Shown: one piece after another, positions 18,141 to 31,099 of the stretch | Position numbering within the stretch: position 1 is the stretch's first letter | How the letters are laid out: every line of letters begins with the position of its first letter | Assembly: GCA_027577415.1 (NCBI GenBank) | Contig: JANBQS010000101.1 | Coordinates: 1-36,318 of the forward strand | DNA length: 36,318 nucleotides | DNA from: Coemansia sp. RSA 922 | Taxonomy: Eukaryota; Kickxellomycota; Kickxellomycetes; Kickxellales; Kickxellaceae | Reading direction: 5' to 3' | Made by a program: the position numbers and the translations under genes | The notes under the pieces: model-generated | Database searches by the model: none | The model's input: the letters and a program-made list of their open reading frames with translations, nothing else | What the model was told of the DNA's origin: nothing

Positions 18141-21100
18141 ATGAAGGACACTGGCGTAGCACCTCAGCTGAGCACGAGCGGCGGAGCCAATATCCATCGG
18201 TTCAAGTCGTTTAGGCAACGTATTGACGCCATAGAGATCAATGTCGCTCGCCGGATAGAACGCGATCTGGATGAGCCCGACGAGCACGGATCGTATTTTG
18301 CCGAGGCCGTGAGCAAATGGAATGAGCTTAATTGTACCAAGGACTACACGGAATTTTTGCACCGGGTGCGTGCATACCACCAGTCGTTGGCACAGGTGCT
18401 TTACCACAAGGACGATATTATCTGTATACTCGAGGACTATCTGAGTCTGGACCATGAATTGGCACTAGAGCCAATGTTAGAGTAAGTAGCCACAAACCTA
18501 ATGAGTGTGTAATTGAGTACCATGGATGAGGCTTTATCTTGGACTTGTTAACTACTGTGTTTGTTGTGTAATAGGTTGGTGACTACTCTGGCGCGCGATC
18601 TGCAAGATGAAGTTTTGCCGTACTACGAGCGTTTGGTGCGCAAGATCATGCCCTTGATCAAGTCGAATACTCCCGAGATCGTAGAGGCGGCGAGCAACGC
18701 ATTGGCCTATTTGTTCAAATACCTGTCAAAGAGTCTCGTAGACGACTTGCGTCCGACATTCAGCCTTATCTCGCCTCTTCTGGGCGTTGAGCGGCAGCAA
18801 TCCGGTGTTCGGCGGTTTGCCGCCGAATCTCTGTCATTTTTGATTAGAAAACTCCGAGGCGACGCATTGCAAAAGTTTGTCGAGCACGTTATTCACGCCC
18901 TCGTCGAGTGCCCTACAGATCAGTTGGCCGGGTTCAGGGACGGCATTGCGCTGCTGTTCTTTGAGTGTATGCGCAGCGTCAAATCGCAACTCCATTCACG
19001 AGCTTCAGGCATGCTCGTCGCGTTGTTGCGCGAGCTGTACAAGGAGGAGTTTTCCGGGACGCGGCTGGAAAGCAATGACGTATATGTGCTGGTGACGGAA
19101 GTGCTCAAGCTGTGCTTGCACCATGCGGATCGCGAGGCTTCGGAGCAGCTGTGGTCGGTGCTGTTTGACCAGTTTGACGCGCAGGCTCGGGCCATCTCCG
19201 AGGCCGAGGCGGTACGCATTCAGCCGTTTGCTGCCCTGCAGGGTCTCCTGGCCATGTCGACCATTGTGCGTAAGGGCGCTAGCGTGGGCGACTATAAGCC
19301 ATTGTTCCAGCGTTGTCGCAAGTCATTCGAGTTGGCGCAAGCCCTGCAATCGGACGTGCAGGGGTTGCTGGAGGAAGGAGACAGCATAGTCGAAATACTG
19401 GCTCACGAGCGCATCAAATGGCTCAGTGGACTTTTGGTCCAGTGCAACGTAGCTGAGCTTGTAACAGTCGGCAAGGTCCTCCTCGATTTGGCGCTTGTTG
19501 TTGAACCTACGCGCAACGTGCTGTCGATGGCATTGGCGCTGGCTCGCGTGGAGTGGTCGCAGTGGTGCCAGATCATGCTGCCCTACATGGTCCGCCTGAC
19601 AGTCGCCAAGTGGGCCGAGGAGCGTGTCGGTCTGTTGCTTTTCTGGGCCGAATTGTTCCAGCTCGATCTGCTCAAGGCTCAGGGCGCGATGGCGTCCTCG
19701 GTCGTCACTGAGCGTGGCCATGTGTTGTTTCCTACGACTGCTGCGAAGGAAGCAAAGTCGTCGAAGCGGCGCTCGGCTAAACCACAGGACGTGCCTAGTG
19801 TCACTCGCGCATTGGTCGACTGGATTAACGAGCCTGTTGTCTGGCAGGAGGTCGCTGAGCAGACACTGACTATACCCAGCACTGACCGCGTCGAGTTTGA
19901 CGGCTTTGATGGCGATAGCGATGCAGAGAGCGCTGATAGCCATGTTTCGCAGGCTACTGGCTCTGCCACTACCGTCCCCGAGCTGGCCATAAAGTCTGCT
20001 ATTCTCACGATGCTCGCACACGTGTCCATCGACACGAGCATGCTCCTAGACGGCCTCCATGAGTTTATCGAGCAGCTGTCGTCGGCGATCTCCGGTCTGA
20101 CTGGCCAGCTGGCCGAAAGTAGCGCGTACTTGCAGCATGTGGCAGCAGCGCCCGCTGGATGCGGTGCGATGGGGCCTAGCGACGGAGAGATCTGGGGCGA
20201 CGAGGCCAGCGATGCCTTGGGCTTGGACACTGCCAAAGCTGACCGCCTGTACTGGGGCCGGTACTACCAGCTGCATCCGCTGGTCAGCCTCCTCGGACGT
20301 GCCTTGAAGCTGCAGGCCACGACAGCCACGAATGCCCCCGCATCGGCGCAAACAGCCGAGAGACTGATGGGCGCTTGGACACTGGCGCTGGACACTGTTC
20401 TGCCGGCGCACAATACCAACCCAGCACTCCTTGAGGGCTTGCACAGGACTGCAGAGGCGCTTCAGCTGCTGACAGCTGCGGACGGTGCTGCGCCTGTTGT
20501 CAAGCAGATGCTAGAGGCTGCGTTGTCGCTTAGCCAACTTGAATCGCTGATGCCACTTTTGGAGCATAACCTGATGAGCTTCCAGTCCGGCTTGCGTCTA
20601 CAGACCCTCAAGTTCTTGGCCTTGTTTGAGCAGCCACGCATGAAGAGCGGCAGACAGGGCGGCAGCAGTGACGAGGTCTGCGATATCATTCAGCTGGGCG
20701 TCGAGTTGGAGAGCATTCCGGCTGCGCTGGACACGTACAAGGAGAAGACCAACCCTCTGCGTCGTATGGCTGCCTACTCGTCGAACGGCCGAGTTCCCAA
20801 GATGTACAACCGCGTGTTCCCCTATCTGGCGATAATGCAGCTCTCGGTCAACTTTAGCCTTGTGTGGACGGAGACCAACAAGCAGTTGGCGCTGCTGGCT
20901 AACGCCAACCCCAGTCTGTTGTGGTCGGCTGTGTGGCAAACCCTGCGGCGCTTCAACGACGAGCGACTACTGGTAGAGACTGGCATGACTCCCGAGGCCA
21001 AAACATGGCTCACTGAGCGCCAGGCTGAATGGGCCTCGGTAGGCGCGCTGACGTCTCAGCCTAAACTTGAGGGCTTTGCGATGGAATGCCCCAGCCTCGC

Positions 21101-24100
21101 GCGACTCGACCGGGTGCTTGACGCAGATCTAGCGCAGTTCACAGGTAGTGGTGGTGCCGCTCTGAGTGCTAGCCTGCAGTACCTGATGATTGCGGCAGAC
21201 GCTCAGGGATCTGAGCGCATCGACTACAACAACGTCTATAAGCAACTGCTCAAGATGCTGGCTGACACGGGTGCTCGCGCGGCAGAGACCAACTCGCAGC
21301 CCCTTGTTTTAACGTTTTTGGCGTATGTCAAGTACGATCTCGGGTGGACCACCTCGCTGTTCCGCTTGAGGGAGGACGAGGCTCAAGAGCTTGACGCTAG
21401 TATGGCGGGCTTTTACTCTGAGCAGAACCGAGGACTGCTGACATCGCGTAGCCGTCGTACCACTGATGCGCTGAGTGTCCTCTGGCTGGGCTTGTTTGCC
21501 AAATTCCGCAACCCTAGCGCGTTGTACAAGTCGGAGACCCTGTACTCGCTCTTCCAGCGCCTGCTCTCTCGGGGAGATACCTCTGTGCAGCGCCAGGCCC
21601 TTGACTGCATCTTGGCATGGCGTGAGCCCGACCTGGTGCCATACGCCGACAACTTGCGCAACTTAGTCGATGATAAGAGGTTCCGCGACGAGCTCAAGAC
21701 GTTCAATCTGGCTGTCGACGGCGAGTCCATCAACTCTGTGCACAGAGACCGGCTGCTGCCAGTGGCATTCCGATTGCTGCATGGCCAGATGGTGGCACGC
21801 AACGGCAAGTCGTCGCGGAAGGACGGAATGAAGACCCGGCGCATGGCTATTTTCAACGCCATGGCTGGAATTACGCCCGCTGAGTTGCGCTCCTTTGTGT
21901 TTATCGGCCTTGACTCATTCGACGAAGTTCTTGCCGCTGCCACGCCCAGAGATCGTCTCGTCGATGAGCTGCTCTCGCTCTCTGCCGCCGATGCGAAGAG
22001 CGGAATGGATGTTGACAGCGACAGCGATTCGTCTGTGGGCTTGTCTCTGGGAGCAGTGGACGCTATGAAGCGTGTGTCGACAAAGGCGCAGTCGTCGTAC
22101 TTCCACTTGTTCTTGGACATGGTTAGACAGCTCGGGTACAAGGCTACGCCAGTGTTCCACGAGACGCTTGTGATTATATTGAGCTCCATTGGGTGTGCGC
22201 AGCGCGAGTTTGATGCCGCTAGCGACGACCTTCGCGAGCTTGCCAGTAGTCGCCGTGCCGAAGACAGTATGGCGGTTGACGATACCGAGGAGGCAGAGGT
22301 CGATGCTGTTGTCGCCGCTGAGGAGAGTGACGATGAGGAGGATGTTGCAGTCAACGACGATGAAGAGGATGAGGGTTCTGGCCGCATGACGCTAGGAAGC
22401 ATCAGGCGCCGTAGGGACAGCGCTCGCAATATCCGTCAAATGGCAGTCAAGTGCCTGGCCAAGATGTTTGAATTGCAGCCGCCTCAGTTCGACTTTGCTC
22501 CCTATGTCGCGTGCATCTACGAGCAAGTCGTCGACCCGCGTATCGACAGCCTGACATACGAGAACACGCAGAACAGCTCTGCGCTCCTTTTGCTTTTGCG
22601 GTCTTGGTCGCTGAGTCCCAGGTATTTCCCCTACTTGGTCGACTATAATCCGCTGGCCTTCAAGATGCTGCTTGGCATCTTGGCTGTGCCCACCGCCCAC
22701 TCCAGCGTCGTGTCTTTGGTGTTGGACGTACTCCAGACGCTCTTGGACTATAGCCCAGCAGATGCCGTCGAGAAGCATATGTTGACTGAGGCGGAGGCCG
22801 AAGAGCAAGCTGTGTTGGTTAGTAGGACTATTCAGAGCCATGTGTCGCAGATTCTCTCGCATATGCGCACTTGCTTTACCAGCGATATGCTCTCATTGGC
22901 GACGACCCAGCCGCAACAGGCTGGAAAGCCTAGCAGTGCTACCACGCAGGCGATGCGCCAGATCCATATCCTCTCGCGCGTGGCCGAGTACGCTACCAAG
23001 CAGGCTTGGGATGCCAAGGCGTTGCTAGATATTTTGCTGCCGATCCTGAAGCGTCCCAACCGCACTGTGCCTGAGCGTACCAAGAACGACGTGCTCAAAG
23101 TCATGCTTCGCTTCGTGCCCTTGGTACTCAGCAATCAGGATGCTGGACTGACTGCCGATGAGCAGCAAAAGCTGTTTGCTGTGTACTTGGAGGCAGTGTC
23201 GTCGGCGTTTGGCCGTATTCGCTTGGATACTGCTCGCGCTACTTTGTCGCAGATTTTGGTGCTTTTGGCCGGCATTAGCCAGGGCCATGGAGTAACGCCA
23301 TTGCAAAACGCCGCTGCTATTGTCGAGGGCATCAACTCGTACTCGACTGAACGGCTGAGCGAGCCCGATTTTGAACGCCGGTTGGCGGCATATGCCAAGT
23401 TGAATGAGGATATGTGGAGCAGACCCGATCTCCTCGATGCCCAGGCCTGGATACCCGTGCTCTACAACCTCAAGTATTTTGCGCAGGACCACGATGAGCT
23501 CTCTATCCGCTCCAACGCCGCCTACGGTCTTTCCCGCTACATAACTCGCGTTTCGCAAGCGTGCCAGAGCGAACCCGATACCACCGAGACCATGTTGCTG
23601 GGTCGCGGTCTCACGTCCATTGTGATGCCTGCCGTCAAACATGCGTTTACGTCAAAGCACGAGCCAGTGCGTGCAGAGTTCCTCGGCGTCTTGCGCAAGG
23701 CTGTTCGTGAGTGTGGACCGTATTTCACCCAGTTGCGTGACTTGATGAAGCTGGATAATGCGGATGAAGAGGCCAACTTCTTTTATAACTTGGTCCATAT
23801 CCAACAGCATCGTCGCCAGCGCGCCCTGCGTCGGTTCCGCGCGCTTGTGGTTGACAGCATCCAGGCCGCTCCTGAGCAAATGGAGGTCGATGACGAGAAC
23901 GACGCCGAAAATGTGGGTCAAGCTTCGGACGATGACGATGAGGAAGAGACTGAGCAGTCTAAGGGCTCGGTCAAGACTCCCAAGTCTAGTCTCCAGGCTA
24001 TCAGCCCGCTGAACTTTACCAGCGGACAGCAGGATATGGTGTTGTCGCCAGCTAACATCCGTGACCTGATTATTCCCTTGTTCGAGCACTGGGTGTTGAA

Positions 24101-27100
24101 CGAGGATGGCAGCGTGCACCACGAGCTGGCTAACGACGCCATTTACGCGATCGGCGCACTGGGATCCGTGTTGCCCTGGACGCAGTACTCGAGCGCCCTG
24201 AACCGGTACTTGGGCCTTGTGAAGAAGATGCCCAAGCTGGAGAAGCGCCTGACTCGTCTCATTCTGGCGTTTATGGACAACTTCCACTTTGATTTGCGCC
24301 AAGTCAAAGTAGACAGCCAGGGTCGCCTAGTAAGCAACATGGCACTGCCCACTGTTGCCGCGGAGCCAGAGGATGATGACGAAGAGGCTGAACAAGAGGA
24401 TGCGGAGCCAGTGGATGCTGGAATCAGCGCTGAGCGTGCCAACGAGCTCCAGGCTGAGCGTATTCACGAAACTATTGTGCACAAGCTGTTGCCTGCGCTC
24501 AGGAAGAAGCTCAGTGACACGAATGACGACAACTTGGCTCTTCGTGCGCCTGTGGCCATGTCTGTAGTGCGAGTGCTCACTGCGTTGCCGCCTCAGACGA
24601 TGACTTCGCAGCTACCAGGCATATTGACGACGATCTGCAACATGCTGCGCTCCAAGGCACAGTCGGCACGTAATGCGACTCGCGACACTTTGGTGCGTAT
24701 CGGACGGTTCCTCGGTCCATCCTACTTTGGCTTTATTGTCAAGGAGCTGACGGCCAGTTTGTCGCGCGGTCCGCAGATGCATATCCTCAGTTACACGATC
24801 TTTGTGTTGCTCAAGGAAATGATGACCATCTCCAAGGTTGGCGATTTGGACTACACCGTCGAGCCCATTGTCGGCATACTCATGCAAGACGTGTTTGGCG
24901 TTATTGCCGATGAGAAGGACGCTGAGGGTTGGACGACAAAGATCAAGGAGGCCAAGGTACATCATGGCGCTGACTGCTTTGAGATGCTGGCAACTATTGG
25001 GTCGTTCGACAACGTGCGCATGTTGCTGGCGCCATTGCGCGATATCCTGCGCGAGACCGATACGCCCAAGCGCACAAAGGCCGTCGAGGGCGTGTTGCAC
25101 CGTATCAGTAGGGGTCTGAGTCGGAACCAGTCGTATAACACCAAGACTGTGCTTATGTTCAGCCACGGCATTATCAATCAGTACCTGACTCTGTCGACCA
25201 AGACCGCCAAGGATACGCAAAAGAGCCATGAGGAAGCTGAGCTCCAGAAGCGGCTGCGCGTTACCGGCGACGATGAAGTGACCGTCCACATGAAGCGCAC
25301 AGACGTCGGACCCAAGCGCGACTACTTGCAGGCCAATGCTCATATTTTTGTGCACTTTGGATTGGAGGTCGTGTATCATGGACTCCGACGCAGTCGCTTT
25401 GACACCGATAACGCCGAGGTCCTGGGATTGCTCGACCCGTTCGTCGATCTGACTGGCAACGGGCTGTACTCTAGGTACAATTCGGTTATCTCGCAGTGCT
25501 GCAAGATCTGGGCCGTGCTGGTGCGCTTGCCATTGCCCTCGGTGTTGGAGGGTATTCCCGTTGTCATTAAGCGCCTGTTCACTTTGTTCCATCAGGCGTC
25601 GAACACTCATTCGGATATGATCCAGAACTGCTTCAAGCTGTTGGCCTCGTTGTTGCGCTCGAAGAACGCTGAGCAGCTCATGGAAGGCTATTCTCTGCCC
25701 GCTATGGAAGACACCGTGGTGCCTGCTGTCAAGGACAAAAAGCCTCCAACATCGTCGGGGACCAAGTCTCTGCTCGACGGGACGCAGTTGCGGGACCTCA
25801 TTGACTTTATCCGACCTGATCTGGAGGAACCCGAGCGACAGGCTACTGCGTTCAGTCTGATTCGCGCCATTTTGACGCGACGCATGGCGGTGGATAGCCT
25901 TTACACTTTGTTGGACGGCATCCGCGAACTGATGATCACCGCGCAGACTGCCAATATGCGCGAGATCTGCCGGCTAACATGGTTCCAGTTCCTTATGGAC
26001 TACCCATTGGGTGAGCGGCGCCTAACGAACGCCATGACGTTTATCGTGCAGAACGCCAGCGGCTATGTGTTTGAGAGCGGACGTACGAGCGCCCTAGAGA
26101 TTATGAGCGTCATTGTCAGCCGATTCGCAGATGAAGTTCTGCTACCTAACGCTGCAGAGCCGTTCTTCTTGGGATTGGTCCTGATTATCGCCAAGGACGA
26201 TAGCTCCAAGTGTCGCGAGATGGCTGCACACTTGCTCCCTGAACTTATTGTGCGCTTCGATCAGCCTCGACTCCAACGCGCATGGATCCTATTGGACCAG
26301 TGGTCAGCAGGTACTGCCAATAGCGTGCTAGCTATCGACTCTGAGTTGAATGAAAAGGCGACCAAGACGGCGATTATCAAGCAGCAGAAGATGCGCGAAC
26401 TGGGACGTGCTGCTCTCCAATGCTACGGTATTATTATTGAGCCTCTTGGCGACAGATTCGCGAAGCGCGTGCCTGCGTTCCTGGCGGCTGTCGACTCCGC
26501 GTTGAGCGTGTCGCTGAAGACGTGGAAGCAGGCCGAAGCACAGCTCAATGCTGGTCAGCAAGCGGCGGCAGGCGATTTGGAGAAAATCGCAGCGAACTTG
26601 CATAGTGGCGGCAATCCCCAGGACAAGGCACTGGCATACTGGGAGACAGCGTATATGGCGCTCAATACGTTTGGAAGATACGTGTCGGCGTCCCCGCAGC
26701 GCGCTATGGGCGATGCTAATGGATCGAGGATCTGGCTCTTGGCTGTACGCCATCTTACTCACCCGCATTCCTGGGTGAGACTGGCGGCGGCCCGATTGAT
26801 TGGCCTTTACGTGGCCAGTGCTGACCCCTCGTGGATGCTCGAAGCGGAGGCTGAAGCGCAGCAGAACGAGGACGCGGCTGTTGTGGAAGAATGGGAAGTG
26901 CCGGTGCACCGCGGCTCGCCTCGGTTTGTGCTTATGTCTGTGCAGAGGCTGCGCGATTTGGTACATGGCCTGATGGTGCAGCTCAATAGTCGGTTCTTGT
27001 CGGCGGAGCTCGGTAACCAAGTGGTTAAGAACCTCTATTTTGTTGCGCGCTGCTTCCTGACCGCAGTGCCCGTAGACGAAGCGGCCGAAGCAGTTGAGGC

Positions 27101-27782
27101 TGTGGAGGAAGAAGCCGACTCTGACAACGAGAGCGATGCTACCAGCGACGCAGAAGAGGAGGAGGTCGAGGCAGCTGAGGATGAGGACGATGGTTTCAAG
27201 CGTCTGCCCAAGGAGCGGTGCCTGATCTGGCTCATCAACCGTGTTGGCCGACTAGCCCGCACAGAGATTATCCGTGGTCGTGGAACTATAGAGAAGCGCA
27301 CATATAGCTTCCGCTGGTTTGCTGCAATTATCGCACTAGTTCCACCTACTTTGCTCCGCCAGTCATCGTACATGATGCCCATGGCCTCACCCTTGTACCG
27401 TACGTCTGAGGACAGTAGTCAGGCTCCCAGCTACCCTGTAACATTGCCCAACGGCACAGTCAAGTCGCCTGCAGAGCAACTGGAAGAGATAAAGGCTCTG
27501 GCTGGAGAGGTCATCCGACTGGCACAGAATCGCGTCGGAGTTACGGCGTTTTCGGCAGTGCTCGGCAAGATCCAGCGGCATGTGGGAGACTTGCGTAATC
27601 AGCGCCGTGAGCAGCGTAGGCAGTTGGCTGTTATTGATCCTGAGCAACATGCAAAGAACAAAATCCGTAAACACGAGGCTACTCGTAGGAAGCGCCAAGA
27701 ACGTACTACTGAATTGTCACGCAAAAAGGTCCGCACTATTGTGAGAAGAGGACATACTTCTCGTAATGAGGCACCACAGTAA
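18141..27782 (+). CDS. UTP20: Utp20, U3 snoRNP-associated ribosome biogenesis factor
   Basis: Two exons (18141-18481, 18575-27782) give 3182 aa. Splicing joins LEPMLE to LVTTLARDLQDEVLPYY, matching the N-terminal Utp20 pattern (human: LLDLVVQLARDLQ). The exon-1 stretches NIHRFKSFRQRI, FAEAVSKWNELNCT and VLYHKDDII also match. The long body is an all-helical HEAT/ARM-type solenoid. The basic C-terminus (AKNKIRKHEATRRKRQERTT...RRGHT) is typical. Utp20 is part of the small-subunit processome and is needed for 18S rRNA maturation in the nucleolus. At 3182 aa it is longer than yeast (~2490) and human (~2785). The extra length includes Asp/Glu-rich insertions near residues 1342-1382, 1880-1909, 2040-2062 and 2950-2985. 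Confidence 0.93.
18482..18574 (+). other. UTP20 intron
   Basis: 93 nt, GTAAGT donor, TTAAC-type branch near 18548-18553, TAATAG acceptor, phase 2. The long frame appears to begin at 18561, but that point lies inside this intron. Confidence 0.9.
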
Positions 27783-28646
27783 CATTTTTTTTTTTGGACA
27801 ATTTAATATGTTGAACAATGTGGAGTATATGAGAACAAACTGATTTTATTATTTCAAGATACCCGACCATCATATGCTATAGCCCTGAGATGTGAGACAG
27901 ATGCAACTCTCTTGAAAGGCGTATTGTTCGATATTGAATGCCAACCTAACTTGGTCATACTTCCCTGTTGGAGGTGATTTTCTTTTATTCTATTTTCAAA
28001 AGCAACTTTCGTCTGATTGATTCATCGGCTTAAGCCAGCGACTCAACTAATGTCAACAATCCTTCCTCTGTCAGTTATTTACCTTGTTTGGTTCATTCTG
28101 GGTTAAATAATTTATTTATAAAAGCTTTGAAAAGTATATAATATTGGTTTATATAATGACTAATTGAAGGTACACTTGATAGTAAGCACTGTAGTAAAAG
28201 GTTCAATAGTATCTATAATATCTCTCGTAATGTTAAAATGGTCAACCGACAATAAAGAGAAGATACAGAGCTCATCTCTGTTAATGTCATTAAACAACCC
28301 ACTTTAACACGCAACTGATTACAGCAAGTGGCATGGCCTAATGCTGCATTCCCGATAGTCAACTCTCGATTAGTGCCTGTAGGATTTCGACGCTCGGCGA
28401 CAATATCCGACATTTTATTTTTGACTTCATCTCTACCGCTACGATCAACGACGCATCGATCAAGAGTAGTAGCGCTGTTACTGTTTTCATGGACCGGCGT
28501 CCCTATTTAAAGATCCGCGCCCCAGCAACAGTAGAGTAGTCATTCAATCACCTTTTATCTTTATACTTTTATTTATTTTAAATAGCAGACGTAAGGACTG
28601 GTGAACTCTGGCTTTAGCCGCTAGCAAAAACTAATTATATCAAGAA
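27783..28646. other. Intergenic region after UTP20
   Basis: AT-rich. A minus-strand frame without a good start (about 28510-28213) reads as protein-like for ~95 codons but is unrecognised; its upstream end contains TATTTAAAG (28503-28511 on the plus strand). It may be a decayed exon. No tRNA or repeat is seen. Confidence 0.3.
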
Positions 28647-29171
28647 CTAATGGGTCTTTTTTCCACTCAGGCCAATATACATGTCGTCAATAGTCACGGG
28701 AAACAGTATACCTAGATCAGTATAGCCCTTGCCATTCACGGAGTTAATAAGTCTCTTGTGGATAGACCACATCTTCTGTTCATCGGCATCTGATGGTTTT
28801 CCAAATTTGCATCGATAAATGACACACCTTGCCAGGTATGTACTAATATAAAATTCGGCACTGCCTGGCATGCTTGGGATTTTCATAATTAAAACGATAT
28901 TTGATTTATCGTAAGATTCAGCATCAGCTCCACCACAAAGTTCAGTAACAGCTTTATCATTATTTGCAACAGCAGCGTCACCATAAAGTTTATCAGCAGC
29001 TTCAAGTAAATCGTTGAAAGGATGCCTAGTTATGGTTTGACCATTTACAACAACTGTTTCAGACTCATCCTTTCCAAAGACAGCGATGGCAAATTTATAG
29101 CCCTTATCGCGAGCGCATATCTTAAAATCATCATAGTTGTAAGTTTCACGTTTAAACGTAATTTCGGGCAT
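28647..29171 (-). CDS. Orphan protein C (174 aa)
   Basis: ATG at 29169-29171 (minus), intronless. The N-terminal half (YKFAIAVFGKDESETVVVNGQTITRHPFNDLLEAADKLYG) and C-terminal half (IVLIMKIPSMPGSAEFYISTYLARCVIYRC...) read as a globular alpha/beta protein. There is no signal peptide or membrane segment and no known domain. The order helix, linker, then a beta strand (NIVLIMKIPS) loosely resembles proteins A and B (VKITW strand), but identity is too weak to claim homology. Its promoter has the same layout as theirs, which suggests co-regulation. Function unknown. Confidence 0.65.
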   Translation of the reverse strand: MPEITFKRETYNYDDFKICARDKGYKFAIAVFGKDESETVVVNGQTITRHPFNDLLEAADKLYGDAAVANNDKAVTELCGGADAESYDKSNIVLIMKIPSMPGSAEFYISTYLARCVIYRCKFGKPSDADEQKMWSIHKRLINSVNGKGYTDLGILFPVTIDDMYIGLSGKKTH

Positions 29172-29500
29172 TGGGCTGTTAAAATGGTTTAAGAATAGTA
29201 TTCACGTAAGGTTCTAAAAAAACTAGAGGATGGTGTGAGAATATGGAGCAAAAAAGTATTGGGGTGGACAGAAAAGCATCTCTTTTTATACGTCTCTCGG
29301 GTTGCTCCTACAATGCTTGCTGAAGGAAATTCCTGTCCACTATGGATGACAAATTCTTTACCCCGAAAACAATTGCACCTCCAATGACGTACATTTCAGC
29401 TTTTGAACAAAGAGCAACAAACACATGCTACTTGAAGACCAAAATAAATTGCACTTACAAAGAAGCACTATGGAGGCTACGTCATTTTTTTTGAAGGCCA
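29172..29500 (-). promoter_or_regulatory. Promoter of orphan gene C
   Basis: On the minus strand TATAAAAAGA (29290-29281) is 119 nt upstream of the ATG, with CCACCCC (29267-29261) between it and the start, as at A and B. Two TGACGTA-type sites lie upstream (29385-29391; inverted at 29478-29484). Confidence 0.5.
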
Positions 29501-31099
29501 CTCAAAAGAACCCTTTGAAAACATGGGGAAAGAAAAAAGGCGTGTCCAAACAAAGGCCATGGAGGAGCTTTGCCAATCTGCAATTCCTTTGAGAATAGAA
29601 TTCTAATGTTTTGTCCCATCCACAGTAGCAAATAGCCGAATGTCTAGCTCGTTTTTGGCAGGCTAAACTACTATGCCAAAAAGTAAAGGTTATTGTGGCA
29701 AACAAGATTACTGGTGTCAGCTATACGGCCTAGCATGGCAAGATTGCTTCAGGTAAAAAAAACACCAGCAGTTTCTCCACACTTTCTCTCGTTTATTATT
29801 TTAACATTTTAATTTCTATTATGTCCTTACTTTTACTACTGGTTGCGACCACCACACCTGGTACACCCAACACATATGCTTCACCCTCTCATTATTTTTG
29901 TCCTGGCCCATCATCGCCACAGGACCCCACACTGCCTGCATCTGCCTGCCTGGTGGCTATTATTATTACATCAATTTCTTGAAATAGAGACGTACCCCAC
30001 TTTTTCAGTAATAAACCTTTACTCGCAAACCCTTAAAAACATTTATAATATACTATTTTAATACGAGCATTTTTTACTTATTTATGTCTTGCCAAATGTC
30101 TATCTTTTACTATCGTCACCGGCATCAAGACAACTAGTGGCAAACTTTCCTTTAACGGCCTATTTAAAGATAATAGCAATAAAACGTCATTAGTAACAAA
30201 TACCTTTACTAAGCTATCCTTATATAGAGAGAGGAAAAAAAGGAGAAAGTAAACGCCCTTTGTTAGAGAGAATTTTTTCCAGGAAAGTGCTTGTGCACAG
30301 CCTTGCCTTAAATACTCACCATGGTTCTCCAGAATTTGATGCAAGCTACACCCTACTCCACTAAAATTACTTTTTATAAACACTTTGCCTGATCCGTGCT
30401 GGCCAAAAGATAACACTTAATGTATAACCGTGGACTTGAGCCCTATCTGCACTTGTATACTCCCCTACAATCTAAAGCAACACGGTATTTATTAATAGTT
30501 GCACAATACTCTTCTCTATTTGACCTGATGTTAGTGGTGATAAAGCTGGCAGGTGTTTGTCATACACCAAAACCTTGAACTTTTAAGATACACTAAGGGA
30601 TTCATGACAAACGTCACATAGCGCCTTTGTACTGAAATACAACTTTAACAACCTATTAGTTTGAGGTGGCGCAGTGTGAATAGAGATGGTGACGCCACCC
30701 TTTTCCATTCTGGGGCGCTCAAATAAATGCACGTATGGATGACAGCGTCAATCCCGCCACTCTTTTTAAATTGCCTTCTCATTTCTGGACAAGGCCATGC
30801 TGAGCTTGAATTGTTCGAGAAAGAAACAAAACAAGCCTCCTCTCCCGCGAGGTACTCTCCCCAATTATATTCCTGGTAGAGGAGTGATAGTTTTTATTTA
30901 CTAGAACTCATGCAAGAGAGTAGCTAGAGCCTATTTTGACCTGCAGCGGCTTTTCGAGTTTACTATTCCCTGGGTTTTTGTCAGTCCCCCCTGACATCAC
31001 TGCCATTTTTTCCCTCTTTCTTCATCGCATTCTCCATTTCCTTTATCAGGCACTCTCAGCATACACTAGCATTTTTTAACTTTTGTATTTTTTCAGCTT
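29501..31099. other. Gene-poor region upstream of the second acyl-CoA synthetase
   Basis: AT-rich, 1.6 kb. Minus-strand frames at 29502-29705 and 30078-30416 are open; the second lacks an ATG and is preceded directly by a stop codon. It contains FGQHGSGK, which resembles a P-loop, but too little to name. GGTGGCG (30665-30671) and CGCCACC (30693-30699) form an inverted repeat. The final 100 bp are pyrimidine-rich, ending TTTTTTCAG just before the ATG at 31100. Confidence 0.35.

Noticed and set aside
18561..18574. Start of UTP20 at 18561
   Set aside because: The codon is TTG and lies inside an intron; the true first exon is 18141-18481.
21413..22429. 338-aa minus-strand ORF inside UTP20
   Set aside because: Ser/Arg-rich antisense shadow of acidic and helical coding sequence with no domain.
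30078..30416. P-loop-like protein (FGQHGSGK) on the minus strand
   Set aside because: No ATG, a stop directly upstream, and a low-complexity Leu-rich tail; one short motif is not enough to call an NTPase.
30780..31099. Presequence exon for the second acyl-CoA synthetase (ATG near 30798 spliced to the CAG at 31096)
   Set aside because: The obvious donor joins out of frame to the main exon, so there is no support for a hidden mitochondrial presequence.
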